From an uncultured Pseudophaeobacter sp. (GTDB taxonomy: Bacteria; Pseudomonadota; Alphaproteobacteria; Rhodobacterales; Rhodobacteraceae), in the NCBI GenBank assembly GCA_905479575.1, contig CAJQNB010000017.1, positions 186,001 through 250,000 of the forward strand: DNA of 64,000 nucleotides, written 5' to 3'. The notes under the pieces were generated by a model. It made no database searches. It saw only the letters and a program-made list of their open reading frames with translations, and was not told where the DNA came from. Below, in pieces: positions 51,243 to 60,453 of this stretch (within the stretch, counting starts at the first letter, position 1; each line of letters begins with the position of its first letter). The position numbers were made by a program, and so were the translations under genes.

Positions 51243-53534
51243 TCAGCGGCGTTTGCGGTCTACCTTGCGTTTGACTTTTGCCGCCTTGTGTTTGGACCTG
51301 CTGCTTTTGCGTTTTGCAGTATGCCCTGCGGGGCTGCGTCGACGACCGCCGCCCTTTCCGCCCCCGCCTGCATAGCCGCCTCTGGGCAGGGCTTCCTCTT
51401 CGATTGACAACAGTTCCAGCTCAAGCCCGCCAGTGACTGGCGCCGCCTGTGTCAGGCGAACGGTGACGCGCTGGCCAATCGAGATGGTGAATCCGGTATC
51501 GGCCCCCATCAAGGTGCCGGCCTCGGCGTCAAAGTGAAAGAACTCCCGCCCAATGGTGCGGACCGGCACCAGGCCATCGGCGCCGGTCTCATCCATTTTC
51601 ACAAAGGCACCAAAGCGGGCGATGCCGCTGATCCGACCGGTGAACTCACTGCCGACCCGTTCGGACAGATAAGCGGCCAGGTAGCGGTCGGTGGTGTCGC
51701 GTTCCGCAATCATCGAGCGACGCTCGGTTTCGGAAATATGAGTGGCGGTTTCTTCCAGGCGGTCGATCTCTGCCGGTTGCAGGCCATCGTCGCCCCAGCC
51801 ATGGGCGGAGATCAGCGAGCGATGCACAATCAGGTCAGCGTAGCGCCGAATGGGCGAGGTGAAATGCGCGTAGTTGCGCAGGGCCAGGCCAAAATGGCCA
51901 AAGTTTTCAGGTGTGTAATAGGCTTGCTGCATCGACCGCAGGGTCGAGATATTGATCAGCTCGGCGTCATCGGTGCCCGCCGCGCCATTGAGCAAGGCAT
52001 TCAGGTGCTTGGTCTGCAAGACCTGGCCCTTGGCCAACGGAAAGCCAGCAGCCATGGCCGTTTCCCGCAGGGACTCCAGCTTTTCTGGGGCCGGTTCTTC
52101 GTGCACCCGGAACAGCAGCGGTGAGCGCTTTTTGATCAGGGTCTCGGCGGCGGCCACATTTGCGAGGATCATGAATTCCTCAATCAACTTATGCGCGTCC
52201 AACCGGTCACGAAAGGCCACCGAGGTGACCTGACCATTGTCGTTCAGCACAATTTTGCGTTCAGGCAGGTCCAGATCCAGCGGCTCGCGCCGGGCACGGG
52301 CCTTTTTCAGCGCAGTGTAGGCGGCATAAAGCGGTTTGATCACCAGCTCCAAAAAGCGCTCGGTGCGCTCCGTCACCTGACCATCCATGGCGTCCTGGAC
52401 CTCGGCGTAATGCAGCGAGGCAGCAGACCGCATCAGCCCGCGCGCAAAGCGGTGCGAGATCTTGTTGCCATCGGCATCGATTTGCATGCGCACTGCTAGA
52501 CAGGGGCGCGGTACGCCCTCGTGCAGCGAGCACAGATCGCCCGACAGCCGGTCAGGCAGCATCGGCACCACGCGGTCCGGGAAATACGAGGAATTGCCGC
52601 GTTTGCGCGCCTCGCGATCCAGCTCGCCGCCGGTTTTGACATAGGCGGCAACATCGGCGATGGCGACCCAGATGATATGGCCACCGGGGTTCTGAGGATC
52701 GGTATCCGCTTCGGCGTAGCAGGCGTCATCGTGGTCGCGGGCATCGGCCGGGTCGATGGTGATCAGCGGCATGTCACGCAGATCTTCGCGCCCCGATAGC
52801 CCCATGGGTTTGGCGGCATCTGCCTCGGCCACCACCGCATTGGGAAAATCATCGGGAATACCATGCTGATGAATGGCAATCAGCGACACCGCCTTGGGGG
52901 CAGAGGGATCGCCCAGCCGGTTGATCACGCGGGCGCGGGGCAGGCCCATGCGGCCCTTGGGGCCAGCCTGCTCGGCCTCGACCAGCTCACCATCACGGGC
53001 GCCCTGCATGGCGTCCTCAAGCACGATCCATTCATTGGAGGAGGACTTTTCAATCGGCACAATGCGGCCGCCCTCAGCGCCCTTACGGAAGATGCCGATA
53101 ACCCGTTTGGGGTTCACGCCAATGCGGCGGATGATGCGGGCCTCGTAGTGATGATCGGATCCATCCACCTTACTCAACCGGGCCAGAATGCGGTCACCCT
53201 GTCCCAGGGCAGGGCCTGCGGGCGTGGTTACCACCAGCACGATCGGTTCTACCCCTTCGCCGTGCCACTCCAGCGGTTGGGCATAAAGATCGCCATTCTC
53301 GTCCGGCGCCTTGACCAGCAGCACCGTCACCGGGGGCAATTGCTCGGGGTCGCGATAGGTTTTGTTGCGCTTTTGCAAATGCCCTTCGGCCTCCAGCTCC
53401 TTCAGCAGGCGCTTGAGATCAATCCGGTCGGCGCCCTTGATGCCAAAAGCCTTGGCAATGTCGCGTTTCGATGTCTGGGTCGGGTGGGCGCTGATCCAAT
53501 CGAGGATCTCGGCCTTGGAGGGAATACGGGTCAT
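51243..53534 (-). CDS. rnr: Ribonuclease R
   Basis: A 763-residue 3'-5' exoribonuclease that degrades structured RNA. Order: N-terminal helix-turn-helix (1-70), cold-shock domains, the RNB catalytic domain with ITIDPADARDHDDACYAEAD (acidic residues near 257-270 bind Mg), and the C-terminal S1 domain with GSEFTGRISGIARFGAFVKM. The last 45 residues are Gly-rich then strongly basic (AKRKSSRSKHKAAKVKRKV), a tail known to bind RNA. It is a single gene here; topA is not next to it. Confidence 0.96.
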   Translation of the reverse strand: MTRIPSKAEILDWISAHPTQTSKRDIAKAFGIKGADRIDLKRLLKELEAEGHLQKRNKTYRDPEQLPPVTVLLVKAPDENGDLYAQPLEWHGEGVEPIVLVVTTPAGPALGQGDRILARLSKVDGSDHHYEARIIRRIGVNPKRVIGIFRKGAEGGRIVPIEKSSSNEWIVLEDAMQGARDGELVEAEQAGPKGRMGLPRARVINRLGDPSAPKAVSLIAIHQHGIPDDFPNAVVAEADAAKPMGLSGREDLRDMPLITIDPADARDHDDACYAEADTDPQNPGGHIIWVAIADVAAYVKTGGELDREARKRGNSSYFPDRVVPMLPDRLSGDLCSLHEGVPRPCLAVRMQIDADGNKISHRFARGLMRSAASLHYAEVQDAMDGQVTERTERFLELVIKPLYAAYTALKKARARREPLDLDLPERKIVLNDNGQVTSVAFRDRLDAHKLIEEFMILANVAAAETLIKKRSPLLFRVHEEPAPEKLESLRETAMAAGFPLAKGQVLQTKHLNALLNGAAGTDDAELINISTLRSMQQAYYTPENFGHFGLALRNYAHFTSPIRRYADLIVHRSLISAHGWGDDGLQPAEIDRLEETATHISETERRSMIAERDTTDRYLAAYLSERVGSEFTGRISGIARFGAFVKMDETGADGLVPVRTIGREFFHFDAEAGTLMGADTGFTISIGQRVTVRLTQAAPVTGGLELELLSIEEEALPRGGYAGGGGKGGGRRRSPAGHTAKRKSSRSKHKAAKVKRKVDRKRR

Positions 53535-53600
53535 ATACCCCGCCTAGCATGGCTGGGAGGAGAGGTCATGGGCAAAAGCGCTGCGTCAGATGCAAGCCTG

Positions 53601-54179
53601 CTATCGGTGGTCGGGCAGATCCGCCGCAGTGTCGACATCCCTAAGCTGATCAGTGAGCGCAATGCGATAGCCGGGCAGGCTGCGCAAGCTGTCCGCCAGC
53701 GCCTGTTCGCTGGACCAGCGCACATTGCGAAACAGGCTGCGGGGCAGACGTTTGGGGTGCTTGGCCCCGACCAGCCAATAGCCGCCATCCAGTGCGGGGC
53801 CAAAGACTGCGTCATGACCCCCGAGCGCAGCATAGGCGCGGGCAATATGGGCGCGGGTCACGCCGGGGATATCGGCGCCAATCAGGCAGACCGGTCCGGG
53901 ACCAAATTTGCGCAGCATTGCCCCCATGCGCTGTCCCAGATCCCCCCGCCCCTGCGGCTGACGGGCCACATCGCCAGGCCAGACGCGTGAGGAGACGGCC
54001 AGATCTGGCGCAACGGCCAGAACGAGCTCCCAGCGGGGATCACGCAGGCGGCGGATCAGCCGGGCAGATTGATGGCGAAACCACCAGGTGGCGGCAATTT
54101 TGCCAATGTCACGCCCAAGCCGGGTTTTGACCCGGCCGGGGCGTGGCTCTTTCACCATGATGATCAGAACCGGCCTCAC
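53601..54179 (-). CDS. DUF2064/TIGR04282-family glycosyltransferase-like protein
   Basis: A 192-residue protein with a nucleotide-diphosphosugar-transferase fold (DUF2064). The start VLIIMVKEPRPGRVKTRLGRDI is the family signature; VCLIGADIPGVTRAHIARAY and AVFGPALDGGYWLVGAKHPK hold the metal- and substrate-binding residues. Some relatives take part in arsenosugar biosynthesis, but no arsM-like partner is present here, so that role is unsupported. Its ATG overlaps the GNAT stop by 4 bases. Confidence 0.85.
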   Translation of the reverse strand: MRPVLIIMVKEPRPGRVKTRLGRDIGKIAATWWFRHQSARLIRRLRDPRWELVLAVAPDLAVSSRVWPGDVARQPQGRGDLGQRMGAMLRKFGPGPVCLIGADIPGVTRAHIARAYAALGGHDAVFGPALDGGYWLVGAKHPKRLPRSLFRNVRWSSEQALADSLRSLPGYRIALTDQLRDVDTAADLPDHR

Positions 54180-54601
54180 GCCAGCTCCAACACCATATCG
54201 CGGTGATCAATGCCAGCATCATCATAGATGGGTCCAAAGGCCTGAAAGCCGAGTTTTGTGTAGAACCCCAGCGCGTGGATCTGGGCGCCGAGTTTGACGC
54301 GGGCGATGCCGGGTGTCTTTTTTGCAATTTCGATGGCTGCGCGGATAATATCCGCCCCGAGGCCAGTGCCACGAGCGCTTTGCAGCACACAGACCCGACC
54401 GACCTTTGCCACATCACCCTGAAACAGGATGCGCGCGGTGCCAACCGGGGTGCTGCCGTCCTGTGCCAACAGATGGGTTGCGACTGCGTCAAACGCGTCC
54501 TGTTCTTCCGCGACTGGCACGCCTTGTTCTTTGACAAAAACGGTGTGGCGCAGGGCAAGGCAGGTGGCAAAATCCCGGGTCTCGGCGATTGTGATGCTCA
54601 T
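54176..54601 (-). CDS. GNAT-family N-acetyltransferase
   Basis: A 141-residue GNAT protein resembling the ElaA/YjcF type. The acetyl-CoA motif A segment is [35 protein letters not shown] and [20 protein letters not shown] match the subgroup. The substrate is unknown. It is coupled to dapE upstream (4-base ATGA overlap) and to the DUF2064 gene downstream (4-base overlap), so the three are one leftward operon. Its link to dapE may be incidental. Confidence 0.87.
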   Translation of the reverse strand: MSITIAETRDFATCLALRHTVFVKEQGVPVAEEQDAFDAVATHLLAQDGSTPVGTARILFQGDVAKVGRVCVLQSARGTGLGADIIRAAIEIAKKTPGIARVKLGAQIHALGFYTKLGFQAFGPIYDDAGIDHRDMVLELA

Positions 54602-55743
54602 GCAAAATAGTCTTTCAGGATACGGGCATAGATGGATTTCAGCTGGGTGATCTGTTCAACCGGCACACATTCATCAACCTGATGCATCGTCTTTCCGACC
54701 AGGCCAAACTCAACCACCGGGCAGTGATGTTTGACAAAGCGCGCATCCGAGGTGCCGCCGGTGGTTGACAGCTCGGGTTTGATCCCCGTCTCGGCCTCCA
54801 CGGCACTTGCAACCAGATCCGAAAGAGCACCGGGCGGGGTGAGAAAGCTCTCACCGGAGATTTTTATCTTCATCTCGATTGAGACGCCAAATTCTGCCGT
54901 GACCCGGTCCACCTCGCTCTGCAACCAGCTGCTGAGACTGGCGCCACTGTGGCTGTTGTTGAAGCGGATGTTTACCGTTGCGCGGCTTTGGGCCGGGATC
55001 ACATTGGTCGCGGGGTTGCCGGTGTCGATGGTCACAACCGCCAGGGTCGAGGCATCAAAATGATCGGTGCCCTGATCCAATTGGTGGCTGGCCAGGCGGT
55101 CCACCAGCCGGGCCATGGCGTTGAGCGGGTTATTGGCACGGTGGGGATAGGCGGAGTGCCCCTGCTTGCCGGTCACGGTGAACCAGGCGGACATCGAACC
55201 GCGGCGGCCCACCTTGATCATCTCGCCCATGGTTGTGGGGCAGGTGGGTTCACCAACCAGACAGACGTCCATCTTTTCCCCGGTTGCCGCCATATGGTCG
55301 AGCAAGGCAGTGGTGCCGTCGATGGCATCGCCTTCCTCATCGCCGGTGATGGTCAGGATCACCGCGCCGTCGGGTGGGGTGTCGGTGACAAAATCAATGG
55401 CAGCGGCGGCAAAGGCCGCAACGCCAGATTTCATGTCGGTTGCCCCCCGGCCATACATCACCCCGTCTTTTATCTCAGCGCCAAAGGGCGGCATGGTCCA
55501 GGCGGCCTCATCCCCCAGGGGCACCACATCGGTATGGCCATTAAAGCCAAAGCTGCGCCCATGGCCCTTGTCCCCCCAGCGGGCAAAGAGGTTGGAAATG
55601 CCACCACGATCCACCCTTGTGCAGGTAAACCCAGCTTGCGACAGCAGCTCTTGCAACATCTGCAGCGCGCCACCTTCTACAGGGGTTACAGAGGGGCAGC
55701 GGATCAAATCCGCAGTCAGACGAACCGGGTCGATGGGGGCCAT
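54598..55743 (-). CDS. dapE: Succinyl-diaminopimelate desuccinylase
   Basis: A 381-residue zinc peptidase-family enzyme that releases succinate from N-succinyl-LL-diaminopimelate in lysine and cell-wall precursor synthesis. [20 protein letters not shown] carries the first zinc His and Asp; [20 protein letters not shown] has the bridging Asp; [12 protein letters not shown] has the catalytic Glu pair. ATG 55743 begins the family-like [20 protein letters not shown]; the frame opens 50 codons earlier without likeness. dapD, the preceding step's gene, lies 5.4 kb away in the window. Confidence 0.95.
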   Translation of the reverse strand: MAPIDPVRLTADLIRCPSVTPVEGGALQMLQELLSQAGFTCTRVDRGGISNLFARWGDKGHGRSFGFNGHTDVVPLGDEAAWTMPPFGAEIKDGVMYGRGATDMKSGVAAFAAAAIDFVTDTPPDGAVILTITGDEEGDAIDGTTALLDHMAATGEKMDVCLVGEPTCPTTMGEMIKVGRRGSMSAWFTVTGKQGHSAYPHRANNPLNAMARLVDRLASHQLDQGTDHFDASTLAVVTIDTGNPATNVIPAQSRATVNIRFNNSHSGASLSSWLQSEVDRVTAEFGVSIEMKIKISGESFLTPPGALSDLVASAVEAETGIKPELSTTGGTSDARFVKHHCPVVEFGLVGKTMHQVDECVPVEQITQLKSIYARILKDYFA

Positions 55744-56121
55744 GTGGGTGCTCCTGTGCGGCGTGCGGGGGCACGCCCAAAATAAGGTTTTGAGTGATTT
55801 AACGCGCTTTTGGAGCCCGTGCAAACAGAGCCAGATCACGCTGGAAGGCGCAGCCCAACGCCGTCGCGGCCTGTCTGGGGCCTTGTGGCGCAAAAGCTGC
55901 GCCCTGATCTAGGGAAAACTTACTAGCTGACACCTCGTAAAAGTGCGTGGTATAGAACAGTTAATAAAAAAGACCAGAGGCAGGTCACCAGCGAGCGGAA
56001 CCACAAAAATGTGGATTTTGCCAATATATAAAGGGCCAAAAAGGTCCAGGCAGCGCAGCGGATCTTTCGCTGTGGCGTGACGGGTGAGTTGTCTCTCCAA
56101 TTGAGGATTGGAGCAAGGCAA
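55744..56121. other. Intergenic region between dapE and the Hint gene, 378 bp
   Basis: No convincing gene. It contains a hairpin GGCGCA-N5-TGCGCC (55887-55903) and a rightward promoter-like pair, CTGACA (55927) and TATAGA (55951), 18 bases apart. The promoter would give the Hint gene a leader of roughly 160 bases. Short antisense open frames here have no family-like sequence. Confidence 0.4.
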
Positions 56122-57693
56122 ATGGCGACAGCATCAGAGCTGGGATACGATACAGGTGCGTCTGCGACCGAGATGGCCGAAACGATTTTTGGCGACGGTG
56201 TCACCGTGGTCAGTGCCGATTACAGCGGCGACAGCCGATCATCGGCGATCTATTCAAACGGGGACGCCTTGGCCCCCGGCGCCACCCCCGGGGATAGCGG
56301 CGTGATCCTGTCAACGGGACGGGCCAGCAGCTACACCAACTCTAGAGGTGATCCCAACCGGGCGACTGACACCTCGCGCAATACCAGTGGCGAAAACAAC
56401 AACTCGGATTTCAATGCTGCGGCTGGTGCCAGAACCTATGACGCCTCCTACCTGGATGTGAGCTTTATTCCCGACGCTTCGGTCATGACCGTGGAGTTTG
56501 TGTTTTCCTCCGAAGAGTTCCCGGAATATCAGGGCTCGATCTATCAGGATGTGGTGGCCGTGTGGGTCAATGGCTCGGTGGTCGAAATGGACGTCGGCGG
56601 TGGCGCCGCAAATCCGGGCAATGTCAGTGCCTCGATCAATGAAAATCTCTACCTTGATAACACCGGTGATGACTTCAACACCGAGATGGACGGCCTGACC
56701 ATCACCATGACGTTGACCATGTATGTCAATCCCGGCGAGGTAAATGACATCCGCTTTGGCATCGCGGATGTGGGAGACAGCAGCTACGATAGTAATCTGT
56801 TGATCGCAGCTGACTCGGTGCAGACCGATCTGGTGGCGCTGACCGATGAGGTCCATGTGGCAGCGGATGGCAGCAAGGTTGTCGATGTGCTGGCCAATGA
56901 CGTCAGCCCCTCGGGCGGGGTGTTGACGGTCACCCATGTCAACGGGGTGGAGGTCTCCGCTGGGTCTGTGGTGACGCTGCCGACGGGGCAGCAGGTCGAG
57001 GTGAATGCAGATGGCACCCTGACGCTTCACGGTGACGGGGATATTGAAGATTTCAACTTTACTTATACCGCCAGCAATGGGGACAACAGCGATACCGGCT
57101 TTGTAAAAGCCAGCTCGATTCCGTGCTTTGTGGCCGGGACGTTGATCCGCACCCCGGAGGGGGACGTGCCGGTTGAGACCCTGCAGCCCGGCGATCTGGT
57201 GACAACCAGAGACCAGGGGCCGCAACCGTTGCGTTGGATCGGATCCCGCAGTGTCCGTGCTGAGGGCGAGTTTGCGCCGATCCTCATCCGTGCGGGCAGC
57301 TTTGGCACCCACCGCGACCTGATGGTTTCGCCGCAACACCGCATTTTGCTGCGTGACGCCTATGCAGAGCTGTTGTTCGGTGAGGGCGAGGTGCTGGTTG
57401 CAGCAAAGGATCTGCTGAATGGTGGCAGTATTTCCCGCCAGTTTGGCGGTGACGTCACCTATGTGCATCTGTTGTTTGACCAGCATCAGGTGATCTATTC
57501 TGAAGGGCTGACAACCGAAAGCTTTTTACCCGGCCCGCAAACGGCTGAGCTGTTTGAACAGCCGGTCCTGCAAGAGATCTATGCGCTGTTCCCCGAACTC
57601 GACCCGGAAACCGGCTGTGGCTATGGCGCGTCTGCCCGGCCTGGGTTGAAGGGATTTGAGGGCAGGCTGCTTGCGGCAGTGCAGGCCGCCTGA
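56122..57693 (+). CDS. Choice-of-anchor L / cadherin-like / Hint-domain protein
   Basis: A 523-residue surface-type protein. Residues about 15-240 look like a choice-of-anchor L domain (VEFVFSSEEFPEYQGSIYQD), about 243-328 like a cadherin-like VDVLANDVSPSGG domain, and 332-470 is a Hint_2 (hedgehog/intein-like) domain. Cys335 starts it (SIPCFVAGTLIRTPEG), with His406 (VSPQHRILL) and His455 (DQHQVIYSE), so autoproteolysis at Cys335 is plausible. No signal peptide is visible; type I secretion is a guess. A related protein with a degenerate Hint domain follows 4 bases later. Confidence 0.82.
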   Translation: MATASELGYDTGASATEMAETIFGDGVTVVSADYSGDSRSSAIYSNGDALAPGATPGDSGVILSTGRASSYTNSRGDPNRATDTSRNTSGENNNSDFNAAAGARTYDASYLDVSFIPDASVMTVEFVFSSEEFPEYQGSIYQDVVAVWVNGSVVEMDVGGGAANPGNVSASINENLYLDNTGDDFNTEMDGLTITMTLTMYVNPGEVNDIRFGIADVGDSSYDSNLLIAADSVQTDLVALTDEVHVAADGSKVVDVLANDVSPSGGVLTVTHVNGVEVSAGSVVTLPTGQQVEVNADGTLTLHGDGDIEDFNFTYTASNGDNSDTGFVKASSIPCFVAGTLIRTPEGDVPVETLQPGDLVTTRDQGPQPLRWIGSRSVRAEGEFAPILIRAGSFGTHRDLMVSPQHRILLRDAYAELLFGEGEVLVAAKDLLNGGSISRQFGGDVTYVHLLFDQHQVIYSEGLTTESFLPGPQTAELFEQPVLQEIYALFPELDPETGCGYGASARPGLKGFEGRLLAAVQAA

Positions 57694-57697
57694 TCTG

Positions 57698-58768
57698 ATG
57701 TGCTGGCTGGGCATCATCGATTTTGCGCGAGGGTGTTCGGACCTGTCCGGGCTGGTTCAGGCCCTGCGGGCTGAGGGTGGTGGCGACGCCTTGATGCTGC
57801 GCGGCACCCTGGTGGTTGAAATGTCGATCCCAGACAGTCCCCGACTTGAGCCCCTGTTGCAATTTTCCCAGGATGGCGACTGGCCGATCTCCCTGGCGAT
57901 CCAGGCAGTGCCGGGCGGCGGCGTCAGCCTGATCTTGCAGCAGAGCGGCCGTCTCTCCCATGCGGCGCTCAATCCCAGCGGGGCAGGGCACACCGGACAG
58001 GTCAGGCTGACCTATGCCTGGGACAGTCTGGCAGGATACGCGCGCCTTGCCCTGGAATGCGCCGACAGTGATCGGGTACAGATCGCCTTGCTGCCGCCGC
58101 CATGCCCCTGGCGCTATCAGGATCTTAAAACTCTGGTCTCCCCGGGACCGTTGCGCTTCACCTCGGCGGCGCTGACCTATTTGGCAGTGTCCAACGCGCT
58201 GGAGCCCGTAGGACCGATGCCAGGTCTTGCTCCAGAGACGCCGGTGGCGACACCGCAGGGGTATCGCCCGGTTGACACCCTGCAGCGCGGCGATCTGGTC
58301 CTCAGCGAGTCCGGTGACAGCCTGCCGGTTTTGCATGTCTTGCGCCGCGAAGTGCCAGCCATGGGGATTTTTCGCCCGGTTGTCCTGCGAGCTCCTTTCT
58401 TTGGATTGCAGCAGGCGATTCAGGTTTCGGCCTCGCAACGGCTGGTGCTGAGCGGCAGTGAGGTGGAATATCTGTTTGGACGGCCCGCAGTTCTGGTACC
58501 GACGCGCCATTTAATGGGGACATCGGTGGCAACAGCTGTGGCAGTACCGGATCACTTCAGGGGCAAGGGGATGACCATCTGTTATACGCAGCTGATCTTG
58601 CCGGATCACGCGCCGTTGCTGGCTGCGGGCGCGGTTCTTGAAAGCCTGTACCTGGGCAGCCTGCGGCGTGATGCAACGCGTCTCAAAGCCAGCCAGTTGG
58701 CGGCAGTGGATCGCACCACGCTGCCGGAACATGGCCCCCCCCAGGTATCCGGTTCTGGGTGCTTTTGA
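57698..58768 (+). CDS. Hint-like protein with eroded active site
   Basis: A 356-residue protein. Residues 177-305 align with the Hint domain of the gene before it (TPVATPQGYRPVDTLQRGDL; VSASQRLVLSGSEVEYLF), but the catalytic Cys is replaced by Gly176 and the first His by Gln247; only His304 remains. It is therefore probably unable to self-cleave. Residues 1-170 have no family I recognise. It starts 4 bases after the preceding stop, at ATG 57698. It may have become a binding or inhibitory partner. Confidence 0.7.
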   Translation: MCWLGIIDFARGCSDLSGLVQALRAEGGGDALMLRGTLVVEMSIPDSPRLEPLLQFSQDGDWPISLAIQAVPGGGVSLILQQSGRLSHAALNPSGAGHTGQVRLTYAWDSLAGYARLALECADSDRVQIALLPPPCPWRYQDLKTLVSPGPLRFTSAALTYLAVSNALEPVGPMPGLAPETPVATPQGYRPVDTLQRGDLVLSESGDSLPVLHVLRREVPAMGIFRPVVLRAPFFGLQQAIQVSASQRLVLSGSEVEYLFGRPAVLVPTRHLMGTSVATAVAVPDHFRGKGMTICYTQLILPDHAPLLAAGAVLESLYLGSLRRDATRLKASQLAAVDRTTLPEHGPPQVSGSGCF

Positions 58769-58804
58769 TGCTGCGGTTCTTGCAGAACGACGGGTGGCCT
58801 GAGG

Positions 58805-58824
58805 GGTTCAAGCTTGCTTGAACC
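58805..58824 (+). terminator. Hairpin after the Hint pair
   Basis: GGTTCAAG-CTTG-CTTGAACC: perfect 8-bp stem with a 4-base loop, 36 bases after the second Hint stop. No T run. Confidence 0.6.
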
Positions 58825-58881
58825 TGTTGAACCACCTAAGACTTATTCAAAAAGTGACGTATCCTGTTCTGAGGTATTGAT

Positions 58882-59937
58882 TTGCGCGCTCTTCGCTTTA
58901 TCCTCCCGTTTCTGCTCCTTCTTTGGGGAAATGCGCTGGCGGCGCAGGTGGTCGATGTCAATACGGTGACCCGTCCACCCTTTTCAATGATTGAAAACGG
59001 GCGTGAGACCGGCTTTGCCATCGAGCTACTGCAGGAAATTGCCCACCGTCAGGGCTGGGACCTTGCCGTTCACCGCAAGGACACCTTTGCCGAGATGCTG
59101 ACGGGGGTTCGCGACGCAGAGGTGGATCTGGCTGCGGCAAATATCTCGATTACCTCGGCCCGTGAAGCAGAAATGGATTTCAGTCAGCCGGTGTTTGAAA
59201 GCGGGCTACAGATTCTGGTGCAGGCTGCGGACGTGCGGGAACCATCGTTGATGAAAGCGCTGCTGTCCTGGGATCTGGCCCTGGCGATCGGGCTGGCGTT
59301 TTTGTTGCTTCTGGTTGGCGGCATGTTCATGTGGGCCCTGGAGCGTCGTGCCCAACCCTATTTTGACCGTCCCCTGAAAGAAGCCTGGTTTCCGTCTTTT
59401 TGGTGGGCGCTCAATCTGGTGGTAAACGGCGGCTTTGAAGAACGGGTGCCGCGCACTGCTATTGGGCGGATGTTTGGCGTGATGCTGGTGCTGTCTTCCC
59501 TGTTTATCGTGTCGATCTTCGTTGCCAAAATCACTGCGGTGATGACGGTTGACGCCATCAGCGGTTCGATCTCCTCTGTAAATGACCTTTACGGCAAACG
59601 CACCGGCACCATTGAGGGGTCCACCGCCGCTGGTTTCTTGCAGCGCCGTGACATCGACTATCAGGGCTTTGAAACCCTGGATGAGATGCTGGCGGCCTTT
59701 GAGGCAGGGGATATTCGTGTCGTGGTTTTTGATGCACCAGTTCTGAACTATTATGTGCAGCATGGCGGCAGCGAATATGGCCGCACCATCGGATCAGTCT
59801 TCCTGCGTGAATACTACGGTTTTGTTTTCCCACAGGGATCTGAATTGACCGAGCAGGCCAACCGGAGCCTGTTGGAAATGCAGGAAGATGGCAGCTATGA
59901 AGCGCTGTATCGCAGCTGGTTTGGTCGATTGAACTAA
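58882..59937 (+). CDS. GluR0-like ligand-gated ion channel homologue
   Basis: A 351-residue protein with a split ligand-binding domain around a pore, the layout of bacterial ionotropic glutamate receptors. Signal peptide 1-21; lobe 1 (22-118, with SITSAREAEMDFSQPV, Arg94 as likely carboxylate binder); TM1 about 130-152; P loop about 170-190 (FWWALNLVVNGGFEERVPRT); TM2 about 193-216; lobe 2 (225-351, with VVFDAPVLNYY, Asp284 as likely amino-group binder). The filter reads GGFEE instead of the GYGD of GluR0, so potassium selectivity is doubtful. TTG start with GAGG upstream. A terminator follows. Confidence 0.85.
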   Translation: MRALRFILPFLLLLWGNALAAQVVDVNTVTRPPFSMIENGRETGFAIELLQEIAHRQGWDLAVHRKDTFAEMLTGVRDAEVDLAAANISITSAREAEMDFSQPVFESGLQILVQAADVREPSLMKALLSWDLALAIGLAFLLLLVGGMFMWALERRAQPYFDRPLKEAWFPSFWWALNLVVNGGFEERVPRTAIGRMFGVMLVLSSLFIVSIFVAKITAVMTVDAISGSISSVNDLYGKRTGTIEGSTAAGFLQRRDIDYQGFETLDEMLAAFEAGDIRVVVFDAPVLNYYVQHGGSEYGRTIGSVFLREYYGFVFPQGSELTEQANRSLLEMQEDGSYEALYRSWFGRLN

Positions 59938-59948
59938 CGGTATCCCCG

Positions 59949-59972
59949 GCCAGAGCCTATCTCTGGCTTTTT
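59949..59972 (+). terminator. Rho-independent terminator after the channel gene
   Basis: GCCAGAG-CCTAT-CTCTGGC, a perfect 7-bp stem followed by TTTTT, 11 bases past the stop. Confidence 0.9.
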
Positions 59973-59987
59973 CGCTTTGCGTAGCCG

Positions 59988-60335
59988 CTAGTGGAAAACG
60001 GGTTCTTCGCCCTCAAAGAAGGGGGTCATCTGGGCCACGATCACGGCGTTTTCTTCCAGCGCACGCTGCATCAGCGCATGTTCTTCCTCACCAATCTCGT
60101 GGCCTTCTTCCTGACGTTCGGCAAGGGTGCCATAGCCGGTGACATCCAGCGGTGCAGTGTCGGCCTGTTTCAGGATGGCGACAGTCTCGCGGACGGCCTC
60201 TGCCTCATCCACGCCAGAGGCATAGATCATCAGGGCTGCCCCGGTTGCGCCTTCGGGCAGACCATCGCCTTCTTTGCGACCGATCTGAACCAGGAGCGTA
60301 TAGACCTGTTGGCGGGATATCTTCTTTTTTTCCAT
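59988..60335 (-). CDS. Small acidic protein of unknown function
   Basis: A 115-residue protein I do not recognise. It starts MEKKKISRQQVYTLLVQIGR and is otherwise rich in Glu and Ala, with probable helices (EAEAVRETVAILKQA, then HALMQRALEENAVIVAQM) and the Gly-containing GYGTLAERQEEGHEIGEEE. There is no signal or membrane segment. ATG 60335 is chosen over an upstream TTG at 60371, which would add 12 basic residues without a ribosome site. It is divergent from the HutD-like gene and convergent with the channel gene's terminator. Confidence 0.65.
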   Translation of the reverse strand: MEKKKISRQQVYTLLVQIGRKEGDGLPEGATGAALMIYASGVDEAEAVRETVAILKQADTAPLDVTGYGTLAERQEEGHEIGEEEHALMQRALEENAVIVAQMTPFFEGEEPVFH

Positions 60336-60453
60336 ATCGTCGCCATAGCCCTGTCGGCGCCTTGGGGTCAATCGAATTCAGATTGTTCAGGCTTGCGGCA
60401 GGCCTGCAAAGGTTTCAAACCTATAAAACCCGTGGTCAGCTACAGGAGATCCC

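Noticed and set aside
53601..54179. Arsenosugar biosynthesis role for the DUF2064 gene
   Set aside because: No arsM, arsenosugar or arsenic-resistance gene is near; only family membership supports it.
55909..56204. Short leftward open frames before the Hint gene
   Set aside because: They overlap its start, lack ribosome sites and have no recognisable family.
58805..58824. Small RNA or recombination site at the GGTTCAAG palindrome
   Set aside because: It is one simple hairpin just after a stop codon, best explained as transcript end structure.
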